This document shows positions 1 to 9,045 of a DNA stretch of 64,000 nucleotides, piece after piece. A model generated the notes under the pieces. It was not told where the DNA came from and searched no databases. It worked only from the letters and a program-made list of their open reading frames with translations. Source of the DNA: CAVUBL01 sp963837945 (GTDB lineage: Bacteria > Acidobacteriota > Thermoanaerobaculia > Multivoradales > DATKCC01); contig CAWIQD010000003.1 in the NCBI GenBank assembly GCA_963837945.1, positions 335,178-399,177 on the forward strand, given 5' to 3'. Numbering within the stretch: position 1 is the first letter of the stretch; the number at the start of each line of letters is the position of its first letter. Made by a program: the position numbers and the translations under genes.

Positions 1-227
1 CACAGCGCCTCCATTCGGTCGCGGGTCCGATCGGTGGAGCCGTCGTCGATCATGAGGACTTCCACTTCGAGATCGAGCTCCGGGACGGTCTCCTGAATCG
101 ACGCGATCGAGCCGTCGATCGTGTGCTCCTCGTTCAGGCAAGGAACCAACACCACGAGGCGCTCGCGCCCTCCGTCCTCGTCGGAGAGCTGCGAGAGCGG
201 AGACTGGGTGCCCGCCGGGGACGACAC
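1..227 (-). CDS. Family 2 glycosyltransferase, N-terminal part (cut by window edge)
   Basis: About 75 N-terminal codons of a GT-A fold glycosyltransferase; the rest lies beyond the left edge. After a short polar leader the protein reads RLVVLVPCLNEEHTIDGSI and then VLMIDDGSTDRTRD. These are the nucleotide-sugar binding strand and the DDGS segment typical of family 2 enzymes. It probably transfers a sugar from an activated donor in envelope glycan or glycolipid synthesis; the substrate cannot be told. The only start preceding the conserved block in frame is GTG at 227. It has no Shine-Dalgarno but lies 6 nt after a TATACT box, so the message may be leaderless. The methyltransferase next to it on the same strand suggests a glycan locus. 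Confidence 0.8.
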   Translation of the reverse strand, partial: MSSPAGTQSPLSQLSDEDGGRERLVVLVPCLNEEHTIDGSIASIQETVPELDLEVEVLMIDDGSTDRTRDRMEAL

Positions 228-233
228 CCTGCA

Positions 234-239
234 AGTATA
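234..239 (-). promoter_or_regulatory. -10 box of a probable leaderless promoter for the glycosyltransferase
   Basis: TATACT on the minus strand ends 6 nt before the GTG start codon. Transcription would therefore begin at or next to the G of GTG. No good -35 is visible at 16-18 nt. Confidence 0.4.
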
Positions 240-330
240 CGATGGGATCAAGGACTGCCCGGGGCGCGGGAAGGGAGCGCCTCAGGACCGCCGCGACATC
301 TCCTTCGCACTCTCGATAGAGGTGCGACGG

Positions 331-1590
331 TCAGTTTTGCGGCTTCACGGCGACGACGGCGTAGTCCTGGTCGCCGTAGAGGAGTTCGTCGAGGTGGTCG
401 CGGAGGCGGTTGACGCGGTCGGCGAGCTCGCGCTGCTCCTCGGGCACCCGGGCGAGGTCGATCTCCGGCAGGCGCTCGGCCTCGTCGAAGGGCTGGAGGC
501 CGAGGCGCTCGACCGGCTCGAAGCCCGCCTGACGGGCCATCAGCTCCAGGGTCTCCGGGTGGATCGGCCGTAGGTGGGTCGGGTCGCGCCAGAAGCCGCG
601 GGCGGCGACCAGGACCGACAGCGGGTTGGGCGTCTCGAGGATCAGGAGGCCGCCGGGCGCCAGGGCGCGGTAGGCGAGGCGGACCAGCCGGTCGAGGTCG
701 GCCGGCGGCAGGTGCTCGATGACGTGGAAGGAGACGACGCCGCCCAGGCTCCCCTCCTCCGCGGCCGCCAGGCCCGCCACCACGTCCCCCACCTCGGCCT
801 CGAAGCCCCGCTCCCGGCAGCGCTCGACCATCTCCCGGCTGGCGTCGATCCCGCGCGCCTCGAGACCGGCCTCGGCGAGCACCGCCAGCGCCTCGCCGCG
901 GCCGCAGCCGAGGTCGAGCACCGGCCCCAGGCCGGCCACCGGCCGCAGGCGCTCGGCGTGGACTCGCAGGCGCTCGCGGATCTCCTCCTCGCTGCCCCGG
1001 AAACGGCGCTCGAAGGCGAGGTAGGCCTGCTCGTTCCAGAGGCGGGCGAGGGTTTCCGGCTCCGGGCGCGGCGCGGCCGCCGAGGCCTCGCAGCCCGGCG
1101 CCTGCGCCGCCTCGACCGCCGCCAGGGCGCCGCCCAGGGCTCCGAGCAGGTCCCGGGCTTCCCGGCGGTGCCGGTCCAGGCGCTGGTCGACCCGGGCGAA
1201 CAGGGCGTCGTTGTGCCGCAGGAGATCCCGCAGGGCGCGCGGCACGAAGTTCTCGAGGTGACCGATCCGCTGCTCGTGGCGGCGCGCCTCGAGGTCGCGG
1301 AGGTAACCCAGGAGGACCAGGTTGAAGACTCGCTGGCGGTCCCACAGGTCGGCCTGCGGCGCCTTGACCAGCGGCCGGAAGAGCCTCTTGACCGCGACCA
1401 GGAGGCGCCCGATCCCGCCCCGGTGGCTGCGGATCGGGAACGGGTGGTCGCCGCCCCAGAGCCAGGTCCAGTCCTCGAGGTCGCGGGTCGGCCGGTCGAG
1501 GAAGTCGTCGATCGAGGGGTCGGGCCGCCGCCCGCCGGACGGCGGAGGCTCGGGGGCGTCGGGGCGGTCGTTGCCGGCGTCGTCCGACAT
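331..1590 (-). CDS. Class I SAM-dependent methyltransferase, long N-terminal extension
   Basis: 419 aa. The C-terminal half is a Rossmann methyltransferase: motif I VLDLGCGRGEAL at about residues 224-235, the acidic GIDAS after strand 2, and FHVIEHLPPADL near 290. This is the pattern of Methyltransf_11/23 enzymes. The first 200 residues are Pro-rich and then helical, with a basic segment (LLVAVKRLFRPLVK, near 65-78) that could lie on the membrane. Proteins of this build often sit in O-antigen or capsule clusters, where they cap or modify glycans. The adjoining glycosyltransferase agrees with that, but the acceptor is unknown. No frameshift is seen. Confidence 0.75.
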   Translation of the reverse strand: MSDDAGNDRPDAPEPPPSGGRRPDPSIDDFLDRPTRDLEDWTWLWGGDHPFPIRSHRGGIGRLLVAVKRLFRPLVKAPQADLWDRQRVFNLVLLGYLRDLEARRHEQRIGHLENFVPRALRDLLRHNDALFARVDQRLDRHRREARDLLGALGGALAAVEAAQAPGCEASAAAPRPEPETLARLWNEQAYLAFERRFRGSEEEIRERLRVHAERLRPVAGLGPVLDLGCGRGEALAVLAEAGLEARGIDASREMVERCRERGFEAEVGDVVAGLAAAEEGSLGGVVSFHVIEHLPPADLDRLVRLAYRALAPGGLLILETPNPLSVLVAARGFWRDPTHLRPIHPETLELMARQAGFEPVERLGLQPFDEAERLPEIDLARVPEEQRELADRVNRLRDHLDELLYGDQDYAVVAVKPQN

Positions 1591-1676
1591 GGGCGGGGCG
1601 ACGCCCTCCCGGAACGGCCGGGAGGGCGCCTCGGGAACAGCCTACCAGGCCGTCGCGGAGGTCCGCACGGGCCGCA

Positions 1677-2124
1677 CTACTCCTCGGGCAGCACGGTCAC
1701 CACCAGCTCGGCGTCGACGTCGGCGTGGAGGTGGACCTCGATGTGGTGGTCGCCAACCGTCTTGATGCCGCCCTCGAGGTCGATCCGGCGGCGATCGATG
1801 TCGAGCCCCTGCTTCCGCAGGGCGTCGGCGATCTCGGTCGCGGTCACCGAGCCGTAGAGGGTCTGCGCGTCGCTCGCCCGCTTGTGCAGGATCACGCGCG
1901 CGCCCTGGATCGCCTCGGCCACCGCCTCGGCGGCGTCGCGCTCCTTGGCGTGCTCGGCCTCGATCCGGGCCCGCTGCTGCTCGAACAGCTTGAGGTTGCC
2001 CGAGCTCCGCCTCGAGCGCCAGCCCCTGGGGCAGCAGGAAGTTGCGGGCGTAGCCCGGCTTGACCTCGACGATCTCGCCGCGCTTGCCCAGGCTCCGCTG
2101 GTCCTTCAGCAGTATGACCTCCAT
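1677..2124 (-). CDS. rplI: 50S ribosomal protein L9, interrupted by one frameshift
   Basis: The N-terminus (MEVILLKDQRSLGKRGEIVE, then PGYARNFLLPQG) is the rRNA-binding domain of L9. The C-terminal domain (GSVTATEIADALRKQG, then GDHHIEVHLHADVDAELVVT) lies in another frame. The frames join near 2000-2005 if one base is dropped at GAGCTCGGG; the joint then reads like the normal L9 connector (GNLK segment). The whole span is 3n+1 long, as expected for one inserted base, and gives about 148 aa, normal for L9. A broken single-copy ribosomal gene is unlikely, so a sequence error is the best explanation. It is last in rpsF-rpsR-rplI, 15 nt after rpsR. Confidence 0.9.
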
Positions 2125-2139
2125 GGTCGATCTCCCCCC

Positions 2140-2376
2140 TTAATCCGTGGTGAAGGGCAAGAGCGCCAGGTGGCGGGCCCGTTTGATCGCCTGCTGCAGA
2201 ATCCGCTGGTGCTTGGCGCAGGTTCCGGAGATCCGGCGCGGGAGGATCTTCGCCCGCTCCGGCGTGAACTGCTGCAGGAGCCGGATGTCCTTGTAGTCGA
2301 TGTACTCGATGTGGTCCGCGCAGAACTTGCAGACCTTGCGGCGGCGGTAGAACGTCTTCTTGTTCGGGCGCGGCAC
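2140..2376 (-). CDS. rpsR: 30S ribosomal protein S18
   Basis: 78 aa, the usual length. The sequence has the S18 core (DYKDIRLLQQF, then GTCAKHQRILQQAIKRARHLALLP). S18 binds 16S rRNA in the platform together with S6, whose gene lies 2 nt upstream. An N-terminal CKFC pair plus a later Cys and His (C-A-K-H) could form a zinc site, as in Cys-containing S18 variants. This part is read directly from the sequence; zinc binding is inferred. The start ATG follows closely after rpsF, consistent with translational coupling. Confidence 0.97.
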   Translation of the reverse strand: MPRPNKKTFYRRRKVCKFCADHIEYIDYKDIRLLQQFTPERAKILPRRISGTCAKHQRILQQAIKRARHLALLPFTTD

Positions 2377-2378
2377 GA

Positions 2379-2762
2379 TCAGGCCTCCTCGGCGGTTTCG
2401 GCCGCCTCTTCGTCACCGGTGATGCCGGCGGCGAGCTCGGGGGTGACCGTGCCGTGGGCCCGCTTGAGGTCCTCGTCGGTCCGGACGGTGAGATAGCGCA
2501 GGACCTTGTCGCTCTGCTCGAGACGGTGCTCGAGCTCCTGGATGCCGGTGAATGCCGACTCGGCATGGAGGTAAAGCAGCATGTAGCGGCCTTCGCCCTG
2601 CTTGTCGATCGGGTACGCCAGCTTGCGGCGGCCCCAGTTGTCCTCGCGGGTGATCTCGGCGCCGCCGTCGCTCACCAGCTTCTTGACCGCCTCGTGCAAC
2701 GCCTCGGCCTCCTCCTCGGAGGCACGGGGGTCGACGATGTACGTCAGCTCGTAGGTACGCAT
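2379..2762 (-). CDS. rpsF: 30S ribosomal protein S6
   Basis: 127 aa. It begins MRTYELTYIVDPRASEEEAE and contains the S6 signatures WGRRKLAYPIDKQGEGRYML and DKVLRYLTVR. The C-terminus is acidic, as in many S6 proteins. S6 forms a complex with S18 on 16S rRNA. I chose ATG 2762 rather than the upstream in-frame start at 2954 because family members begin at this motif and a GGAGG lies 13 nt upstream. In many bacteria ssb lies between rpsF and rpsR; here ssb is elsewhere (14596). Confidence 0.96.
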   Translation of the reverse strand: MRTYELTYIVDPRASEEEAEALHEAVKKLVSDGGAEITREDNWGRRKLAYPIDKQGEGRYMLLYLHAESAFTGIQELEHRLEQSDKVLRYLTVRTDEDLKRAHGTVTPELAAGITGDEEAAETAEEA

Positions 2763-2784
2763 GGCTCGGGTGTTGCCTCCCTCT

Positions 2785-2809
2785 GGCCATTCGGTCCCGC
2801 CCTCGGCCC
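2785..2809 (-). promoter_or_regulatory. Possible S6:S18 autoregulatory leader hairpin
   Basis: In the rpsF leader, minus strand, GGCC and GGCC flank a loop that contains ACCGAA. Known S6:S18 leader elements are hairpins with a conserved CCG-containing bulge just upstream of rpsF. Position and core fit, but I have not folded it and the stem is short. Confidence 0.3.
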
Positions 2810-2885
2810 GGTGGGCGTCGGCGGAACAGAGAGGTTGTGGTGGCCGGACTGGCGCGCTGCGCCGGCTCCGGCGATTCGGGTGCGC

Positions 2886-2914
2886 ATTGTATCGATTCCG
2901 GCCGCCGGGGTCTA
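2886..2914 (-). promoter_or_regulatory. Sigma70-type promoter for rpsF-rpsR-rplI
   Basis: TAGACC (2909-2914) and TACAAT (2886-2891) on the minus strand are separated by exactly 17 nt. Transcription would start near 2879, giving a leader of about 115 nt that includes the possible S6:S18 hairpin. Confidence 0.45.
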
Positions 2915-2940
2915 CTGATGCCCCCGCATCCCCTCGTTCC

Positions 2941-2992
2941 CCTTCCCTCCCCACGGGGGGGAAGGGGACGCCCCCGCCCGGCCGTGCGGGGG
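2941..2992 (-). terminator. Two G/C hairpins downstream of hppA
   Basis: Just after the hppA stop there are two adjacent inverted repeats: CCCCCGC / GCGGGGG with an 8-nt loop (2971-2992), and CCTTCCC / GGGGAAGG (2941-2965). There is no T-tract, so termination at this site is only a suggestion. Confidence 0.35.
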
Positions 2993-3017
2993 TCGGGAGG
3001 GGGCTTGGAGAGGCAGC

Positions 3018-5099
<2,082 letters not shown>

Positions 5100-5103
5100 G
5101 GTT

Positions 5104-5724
5104 CTAGCTCCCCATCGGTTGAGAGTTGGTGTTGTATCGGTTCATCGCCGCCTCGACGCCTTCGTCCAGCCAGGTCTCGCAGGCGTCCGTGGCGCGTTCG
5201 ATCATCTCCTCGACCGCCGCCTCCTCGTGGCGCCGGAAGTTCGAGAGGACGTAGTCCACCAAGGCGTCGCCTTCCGGAGCCCCGCCGTCGCCCGCGCAGC
5301 CCAGTCGCAACCGGGCGACCTTCTGCGTGCGCAGGCTCTCGACCACCGACTCCATGCCCCGGTGACCGCCGGGGCTGCCGCCGGGACGGAGCCGGATGCG
5401 GCCCAGGGGCAGGTGCACCTCGTCGTAGACCACCAGGAGGTCCTCCGGGTCGAGCCGCCCCTTCTCCGCCAGGCAGCGTAGGGCGTTGCCGCTGCGGTTC
5501 ATGTAGGTCTGCGGCAGGACCAGGAGCAGGCCGCCCGCCTCGCCGGTCAGGGCGTTGCACTCCAGGCGGCCGATCCGGACGCCGCGCCGGCGCGCGAGCT
5601 GTTCCACCACCCGGAAACCCAGGTTGTGGCGGCTGTCGCGGTAGCGCTCGCCCGGGTTGCCCAGGCCCGCGACCACACGGCGGCCGCGGCCGGTCGGCTC
5701 CCGGTCCTGTCGGTCTCCAGGCAT
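5104..5724 (-). CDS. pth: Peptidyl-tRNA hydrolase
   Basis: 206 aa. It recycles peptidyl-tRNAs that drop off ribosomes by cleaving the ester bond. Seen motifs are VAGLGNPGERYRDSRHNLGF (catalytic His near 33), QTYMNRSGNA, and VVYDEVHLPLGRIRLRPGGS with the conserved Asp. The rest (GGHRGMESVVESLRT) also matches Pth. The first 15 residues are extra and polar, so a slightly later start is possible. It lies between rplY and hppA, an order (ctc/rplY then pth) conserved in very different phyla. Confidence 0.95.
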   Translation of the reverse strand: MPGDRQDREPTGRGRRVVAGLGNPGERYRDSRHNLGFRVVEQLARRRGVRIGRLECNALTGEAGGLLLVLPQTYMNRSGNALRCLAEKGRLDPEDLLVVYDEVHLPLGRIRLRPGGSPGGHRGMESVVESLRTQKVARLRLGCAGDGGAPEGDALVDYVLSNFRRHEEAAVEEMIERATDACETWLDEGVEAAMNRYNTNSQPMGS

Positions 5725-5778
5725 CGATGAGAACCCTTCTCGCGGACGCCGGCCAGGCGGCGAAAGGCGCGGCGGGCG

Positions 5779-6459
5779 CTAGCCCTCCTCCTCGCCCTCC
5801 TCGCCCTCTGCTTCGCGGCCCCGGCGGATGACCTCCGGCTCTTCCGGGCCCGCCTCCAGGAGCTCCGCGCCCTCTTCCGTCGGCTCCTCGATCCGCACCG
5901 CGTAGGCCACCGAGACGATCACCCGGTCGGGCTCCTCGAGCAGGGTGACGCCCGCGGGCAGGGACAGCGCCCCGGCCTCCAGGTGGTCGCCGATGGCGAG
6001 CTTCGTGACGTCGACCTGGATCATCTCGGGGATGTCTCCGGGCAGGCACTCGACCTCGACCTCGCGGGTCACCAGGTCGAGGACTCCTGCCTGGTCCTTG
6101 ACGCCCCGGGCCTCGCCGACGGGCCGCACCGGCACGTTGACGCGGATCATCTCGTCCATCAGGACGCGCTGGAAATCGATGTGGAGGACCTCGCGGCTGA
6201 CCGGATCCACCTGCAGCTCGCGGATCCGGGCGTGGCGCTGCTGGTCGCTCTCCACCCTCTTGAGCAGGAAGATCGTGTTCTCCCCCGCGCCGTGGCGGAA
6301 GACCTCTTGGATCGTGGTGCGCTCGACCGTGATCGGAATCGTGTCCCGGCCGGCGCCGTAGAGCACCGCGGGGATGTGGTCGGCGGCGCGCAGGCGGCGG
6401 TTGGAGTTCTTGCCCGTCGCCTCGCGAGTGCGGACTTCGATGTGGAACTGTTCGCTCAT
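5779..6459 (-). CDS. rplY: 50S ribosomal protein L25/general stress protein Ctc
   Basis: 226 aa, the two-domain CTC form. The N-terminal L25 domain (EVRTREATGKNSNRRLRAAD, then IPAVLYGAG and LHIDFQRV) binds 5S rRNA. The C-terminal TL5-like beta domain is followed by a very acidic Glu/Gly tail. ATG 6459 was chosen because the longer reading frame upstream overlaps prs and lacks family similarity. It lies 20 nt after prs, as in both Bacillus (prs-ctc) and proteobacteria (prs-rplY). Confidence 0.95.
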   Translation of the reverse strand: MSEQFHIEVRTREATGKNSNRRLRAADHIPAVLYGAGRDTIPITVERTTIQEVFRHGAGENTIFLLKRVESDQQRHARIRELQVDPVSREVLHIDFQRVLMDEMIRVNVPVRPVGEARGVKDQAGVLDLVTREVEVECLPGDIPEMIQVDVTKLAIGDHLEAGALSLPAGVTLLEEPDRVIVSVAYAVRIEEPTEEGAELLEAGPEEPEVIRRGREAEGEEGEEEG

Positions 6460-6479
6460 GGCTCTCTCTCTGACGGTGG

Positions 6480-7421
6480 CTACACGAACAACGAGCTCAC
6501 CGAGCTGTCCTCGTGGATGCGTCGCACCGCCTCGCCCAGGAGCGAGGCGACCGACAGGGATCTCAGCTTCTCCAGGCTCTCGAGCTTCTCCTGGATCGGC
6601 GTGGTGTTGGTGATCAGGACCTGCGTGACCGGCGACTCGCGGAGGCGCTCGAGCGCCGGGCCGGAGAGGACTCCGTGGACCCCGACGGCCCTCACCTCCG
6701 TGGCTCCCTGGCGCAGCAGGGCGTCGACCGTCTTGGTCAGCGTGCCGGCGGTGTCGATGATGTCGTCGATGATCAGCGCGTTCTGGCCTCCGACGTCGCC
6801 GATCACGTTCATCACCTCGGCCTCGTTCGGGCCGGTGCGGCGCTTGTCGACGATCGCCAGCCCGACGTCGAGCCGCTTGGCGATGGCCCGCGCGCGCTCC
6901 ACCCCGCCGGCGTCGGGGGAGACGATGGTCAGGTTCGGGATCGCCAGCTCGCGCACGGCGTCGAGGAGCACGGGAGCGGCGAAGAGGTGGTCGACCGGAA
7001 TGTCGAAGAAGCCCTGGATCTGCGCCGCGTGGAGGTCCATCGTGAGGACCCGGTCGGCGCCCGCCTTCGAGATCAGGTCCGCCACCAGCTTGGAGGTGAT
7101 CGGTACCCGCGGGCGGTCCTTCTTGTCCTGGCGGGCGTAGCCGAAGTAGGGCAGCACCGCGGTCACGCGCGCCGCCGAGGACCGCTTGAACGCGTCGAGC
7201 ATGATCAGCAGCTCGATCAGGTTCTCGTTGGTCGGCGCGCAGGTCGGCTGGACCACGAACACGTCCGACCCCCGGACGTTCTCCTCGATCTGGCAGAAGA
7301 TCTCGCCGTCGGAGAAGTTGTACGTCGTCACCCTGCCGCACGCCAGGTTCAGGTAGGCGCACATCTCGTCGGTCAAGGCCGGATGCGCCCGCCCCCCAAA
7401 GACTTTCAGCTCTCCGTACAC
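6480..7421 (-). CDS. prs: Ribose-phosphate pyrophosphokinase
   Basis: 313 aa, standard class I length. It makes PRPP from ribose 5-phosphate and ATP for purine, pyrimidine, NAD, His and Trp synthesis and for salvage. Key features are the flexible-loop region YFGYARQDKKDRPRVPITSK, the metal/ATP site MDLHAAQIQGFF, and the PRPP loop ALIIDDIIDTAGT. The start is GTG 7421 with GAGG about 8 nt upstream. It supplies PRPP to the HPRT encoded at 46672. It sits just downstream of tRNA-Gln and spoVG and probably shares their transcript. Confidence 0.97.
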   Translation of the reverse strand: MYGELKVFGGRAHPALTDEMCAYLNLACGRVTTYNFSDGEIFCQIEENVRGSDVFVVQPTCAPTNENLIELLIMLDAFKRSSAARVTAVLPYFGYARQDKKDRPRVPITSKLVADLISKAGADRVLTMDLHAAQIQGFFDIPVDHLFAAPVLLDAVRELAIPNLTIVSPDAGGVERARAIAKRLDVGLAIVDKRRTGPNEAEVMNVIGDVGGQNALIIDDIIDTAGTLTKTVDALLRQGATEVRAVGVHGVLSGPALERLRESPVTQVLITNTTPIQEKLESLEKLRSLSVASLLGEAVRRIHEDSSVSSLFV

Positions 7422-7560
7422 ACGTGACCTCGCACCAGGAGACCGCGCCGGGGCCTCGTGTCCCGACGCCGTCTCCGCGGTCGTCTCGCGTCCGCCGCCG
7501 GCCGGCCCTCTCGGGCCCCGGCCGCAGATCGCCTGTCAGCATCTCTTCCCACCGGCATAC

Positions 7561-7635
7561 TGGTTGGGGCGGTAGGATTCGAACCTACGAATGCGGGATC
7601 CAAAGTCCCGTGCCTTGCCACTTGGCGACGCCCCA
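7561..7635 (-). tRNA. tRNA-Gln (anticodon TTG), CCA end encoded
   Basis: The minus strand reads as a full 75-nt cloverleaf. The acceptor stem TGGGGCG/CGCCCCA is followed by discriminator A and CCA. The anticodon loop is CTTTGGA, giving TTG, and the T-arm contains GGTTCGAATCC. It lies between spoVG and prs, probably inside one transcription unit. A tRNA-Gln just upstream of prs is also known in other Gram-negative lineages. Confidence 0.97.
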
Positions 7636-7687
7636 GCGTCTCGAGCGCGGCGAGCCCCCCGAGGCCCACCGAGACCCCGGACCGCGG

Positions 7688-8188
7688 CTAGCTCACCGAC
7701 CAGAAGGAGTCGCGCAAGTGGAGCTCCTGGACCTCCTCCAGGCTCTTCTCCTGCTCCGCCTCCCCACCACCGGGGGCCGGTGTCGCCTCGCCCTCCGGGG
7801 TCGTCGCCACCGGCCTTGCGGCCTGCTCGACCGGGACCGCCGGCGCGCCGCTCGCGGCGAGCGGGCCGGCCGCGGCGGCGGTCGCCTCCTCCACCCTGAG
7901 CTGCCGCCGGGCCACGTCCGGCTCCTCTCCTCGCTCCCGCAGCGCCACCTCGTACTCGTCGAGCACCCGCTCCTCGATCATCAGGCGGGTCTCGTTGTTG
8001 AGCGGGTGGGCCACGTCCTTGAACTCACCGTTCTTCTTCTTGCGGCTCGGCATGCTGATGAACAGGCCGTCCTTGCCGCGGATCACCTTGATGTCGTTGA
8101 CCATGAAGCAGCCGTCGAGCACCACCGAGACGAACGCCTTGAGCTTCTCCTCGCTGACCGGGAAGACCTTGACCTCGGTGATTTTCAT
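7688..8188 (-). CDS. spoVG: SpoVG family regulator with C-terminal extension
   Basis: 166 aa. The first 85 residues are a complete SpoVG domain: MKITEVKVFPVSEEKLKAFV, then DGCFMVNDIKVIRG, ISMPSRKKKNGEFKD and AHPLNNETR. SpoVG proteins are small site-specific DNA/RNA-binding regulators, known from Firmicutes, spirochetes, myxobacteria and acidobacteria. The remaining 80 residues are Ala/Pro/Glu-rich and probably disordered, longer than in Bacillus. It is first of a probable spoVG, tRNA-Gln, prs, rplY, pth, hppA unit, echoing the Bacillus spoVG-glmU-prs-ctc-pth order. Its targets here are unknown. Confidence 0.93.
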   Translation of the reverse strand: MKITEVKVFPVSEEKLKAFVSVVLDGCFMVNDIKVIRGKDGLFISMPSRKKKNGEFKDVAHPLNNETRLMIEERVLDEYEVALRERGEEPDVARRQLRVEEATAAAAGPLAASGAPAVPVEQAARPVATTPEGEATPAPGGGEAEQEKSLEEVQELHLRDSFWSVS

Positions 8189-8238
8189 CGTCCGCCTCTC
8201 CTCGATCCAGGTTCGACTCGGAGCCCGACGGTCGGCGC

Positions 8239-8244
8239 ATTATA
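8239..8244 (-). promoter_or_regulatory. Consensus -10 box upstream of spoVG
   Basis: A perfect TATAAT on the minus strand, about 50 nt before the spoVG ATG, in an otherwise GC-rich gap. No good -35 is seen at 17 nt. Confidence 0.45.
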
Positions 8245-8286
8245 CAGGTCGGCCCGCCCGACCGCTCGACGCGCCGGAGACTCATG

Positions 8287-9039
8287 CTAGAGGTCGCCAG
8301 GGGGGCTGTCAATCGCTTCCGCCGCCGTCCCGCAGACGCCCGGCTCGAAGCCCGCGGGCATCTCCGGGGAAGGGAGAGGCCGGGCGAGCGGCTCGCTGCC
8401 CAGCTCCCGCCAGCTCGCCTGCGCGCCCCGCTCACGCTCGGAGAGAACCGCCTGACCTCCGTCCGAGCGCCACCAGAGGCTCGGCTCGCCCTGCTGCCAG
8501 AGCGTCCAGCTCCGCACCTCGCCCCGCTCGCCGACCTCGGCGGTCCAGCGCCGGCCCGTGGCGTCCCGGAACTCGAGGCCTCCGCCCGCCGCCGGCTCCG
8601 GGCGGCCCCGGGCGGGCGCGGCGGGCAGCCGTCCCAGCAGCACCGCCGGCAGGGCCTCGAAGGGGAGGGGGTGGACCGGCAGGCCCTCGATCTCGACGCC
8701 GGCCTCGAGCGGGCAGGCGAGGCCCTCGCGATGGTCGAGGAGGAGCCCTCCCGTGGGCGCGGCATCGAGGGTGAAGAGGGAGCGCCCGAGGCGGTCGGCG
8801 ATCACCAGCCGGTAGCGCTCCGGGCTCGCGAGCCGCAGGATCAGGCGGAGGGTGCCCTCGCCCTCCGGGCCCTGGTAGTGGAGGCGGAAGAGGCGCTGGG
8901 TGCCGTAGGCGGCCGGCGGCACCAGCCAGGGTGCCACCCCTCCCGCGGGGACCGCGACCGGCGGCCGGACGCCGGAGCATCCCAGGGCCAGGGCGCCGGC
9001 GACCAGCACGGCGAGCGCGAAGGTGCGGCCGGCGACCAC
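8287..9039 (-). CDS. Outer-membrane lipoprotein, LolB-like
   Basis: 250 aa. The N-terminus has a lipoprotein signal with lipobox LALGC (Cys near 21). The middle (RLILRLASPERYRLVIADRL, then GRSLFTLDAAPTGGLLLDHR) resembles the hydrophobic-cradle barrel of LolB and related lipoproteins. LolB receives lipoproteins from LolA and inserts them in the outer membrane. Context supports this: in many Gram-negatives a TPR protein, lolB, ispE and prs are adjacent, and here a TPR gene precedes it and prs follows two genes later; ispE is absent. LolCD are encoded at about 41 kb. The family assignment is inferred from weak similarity plus synteny. Confidence 0.6.
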   Translation of the reverse strand: MVAGRTFALAVLVAGALALGCSGVRPPVAVPAGGVAPWLVPPAAYGTQRLFRLHYQGPEGEGTLRLILRLASPERYRLVIADRLGRSLFTLDAAPTGGLLLDHREGLACPLEAGVEIEGLPVHPLPFEALPAVLLGRLPAAPARGRPEPAAGGGLEFRDATGRRWTAEVGERGEVRSWTLWQQGEPSLWWRSDGGQAVLSERERGAQASWRELGSEPLARPLPSPEMPAGFEPGVCGTAAEAIDSPPGDL

Positions 9040-9045
9040 CGGCGT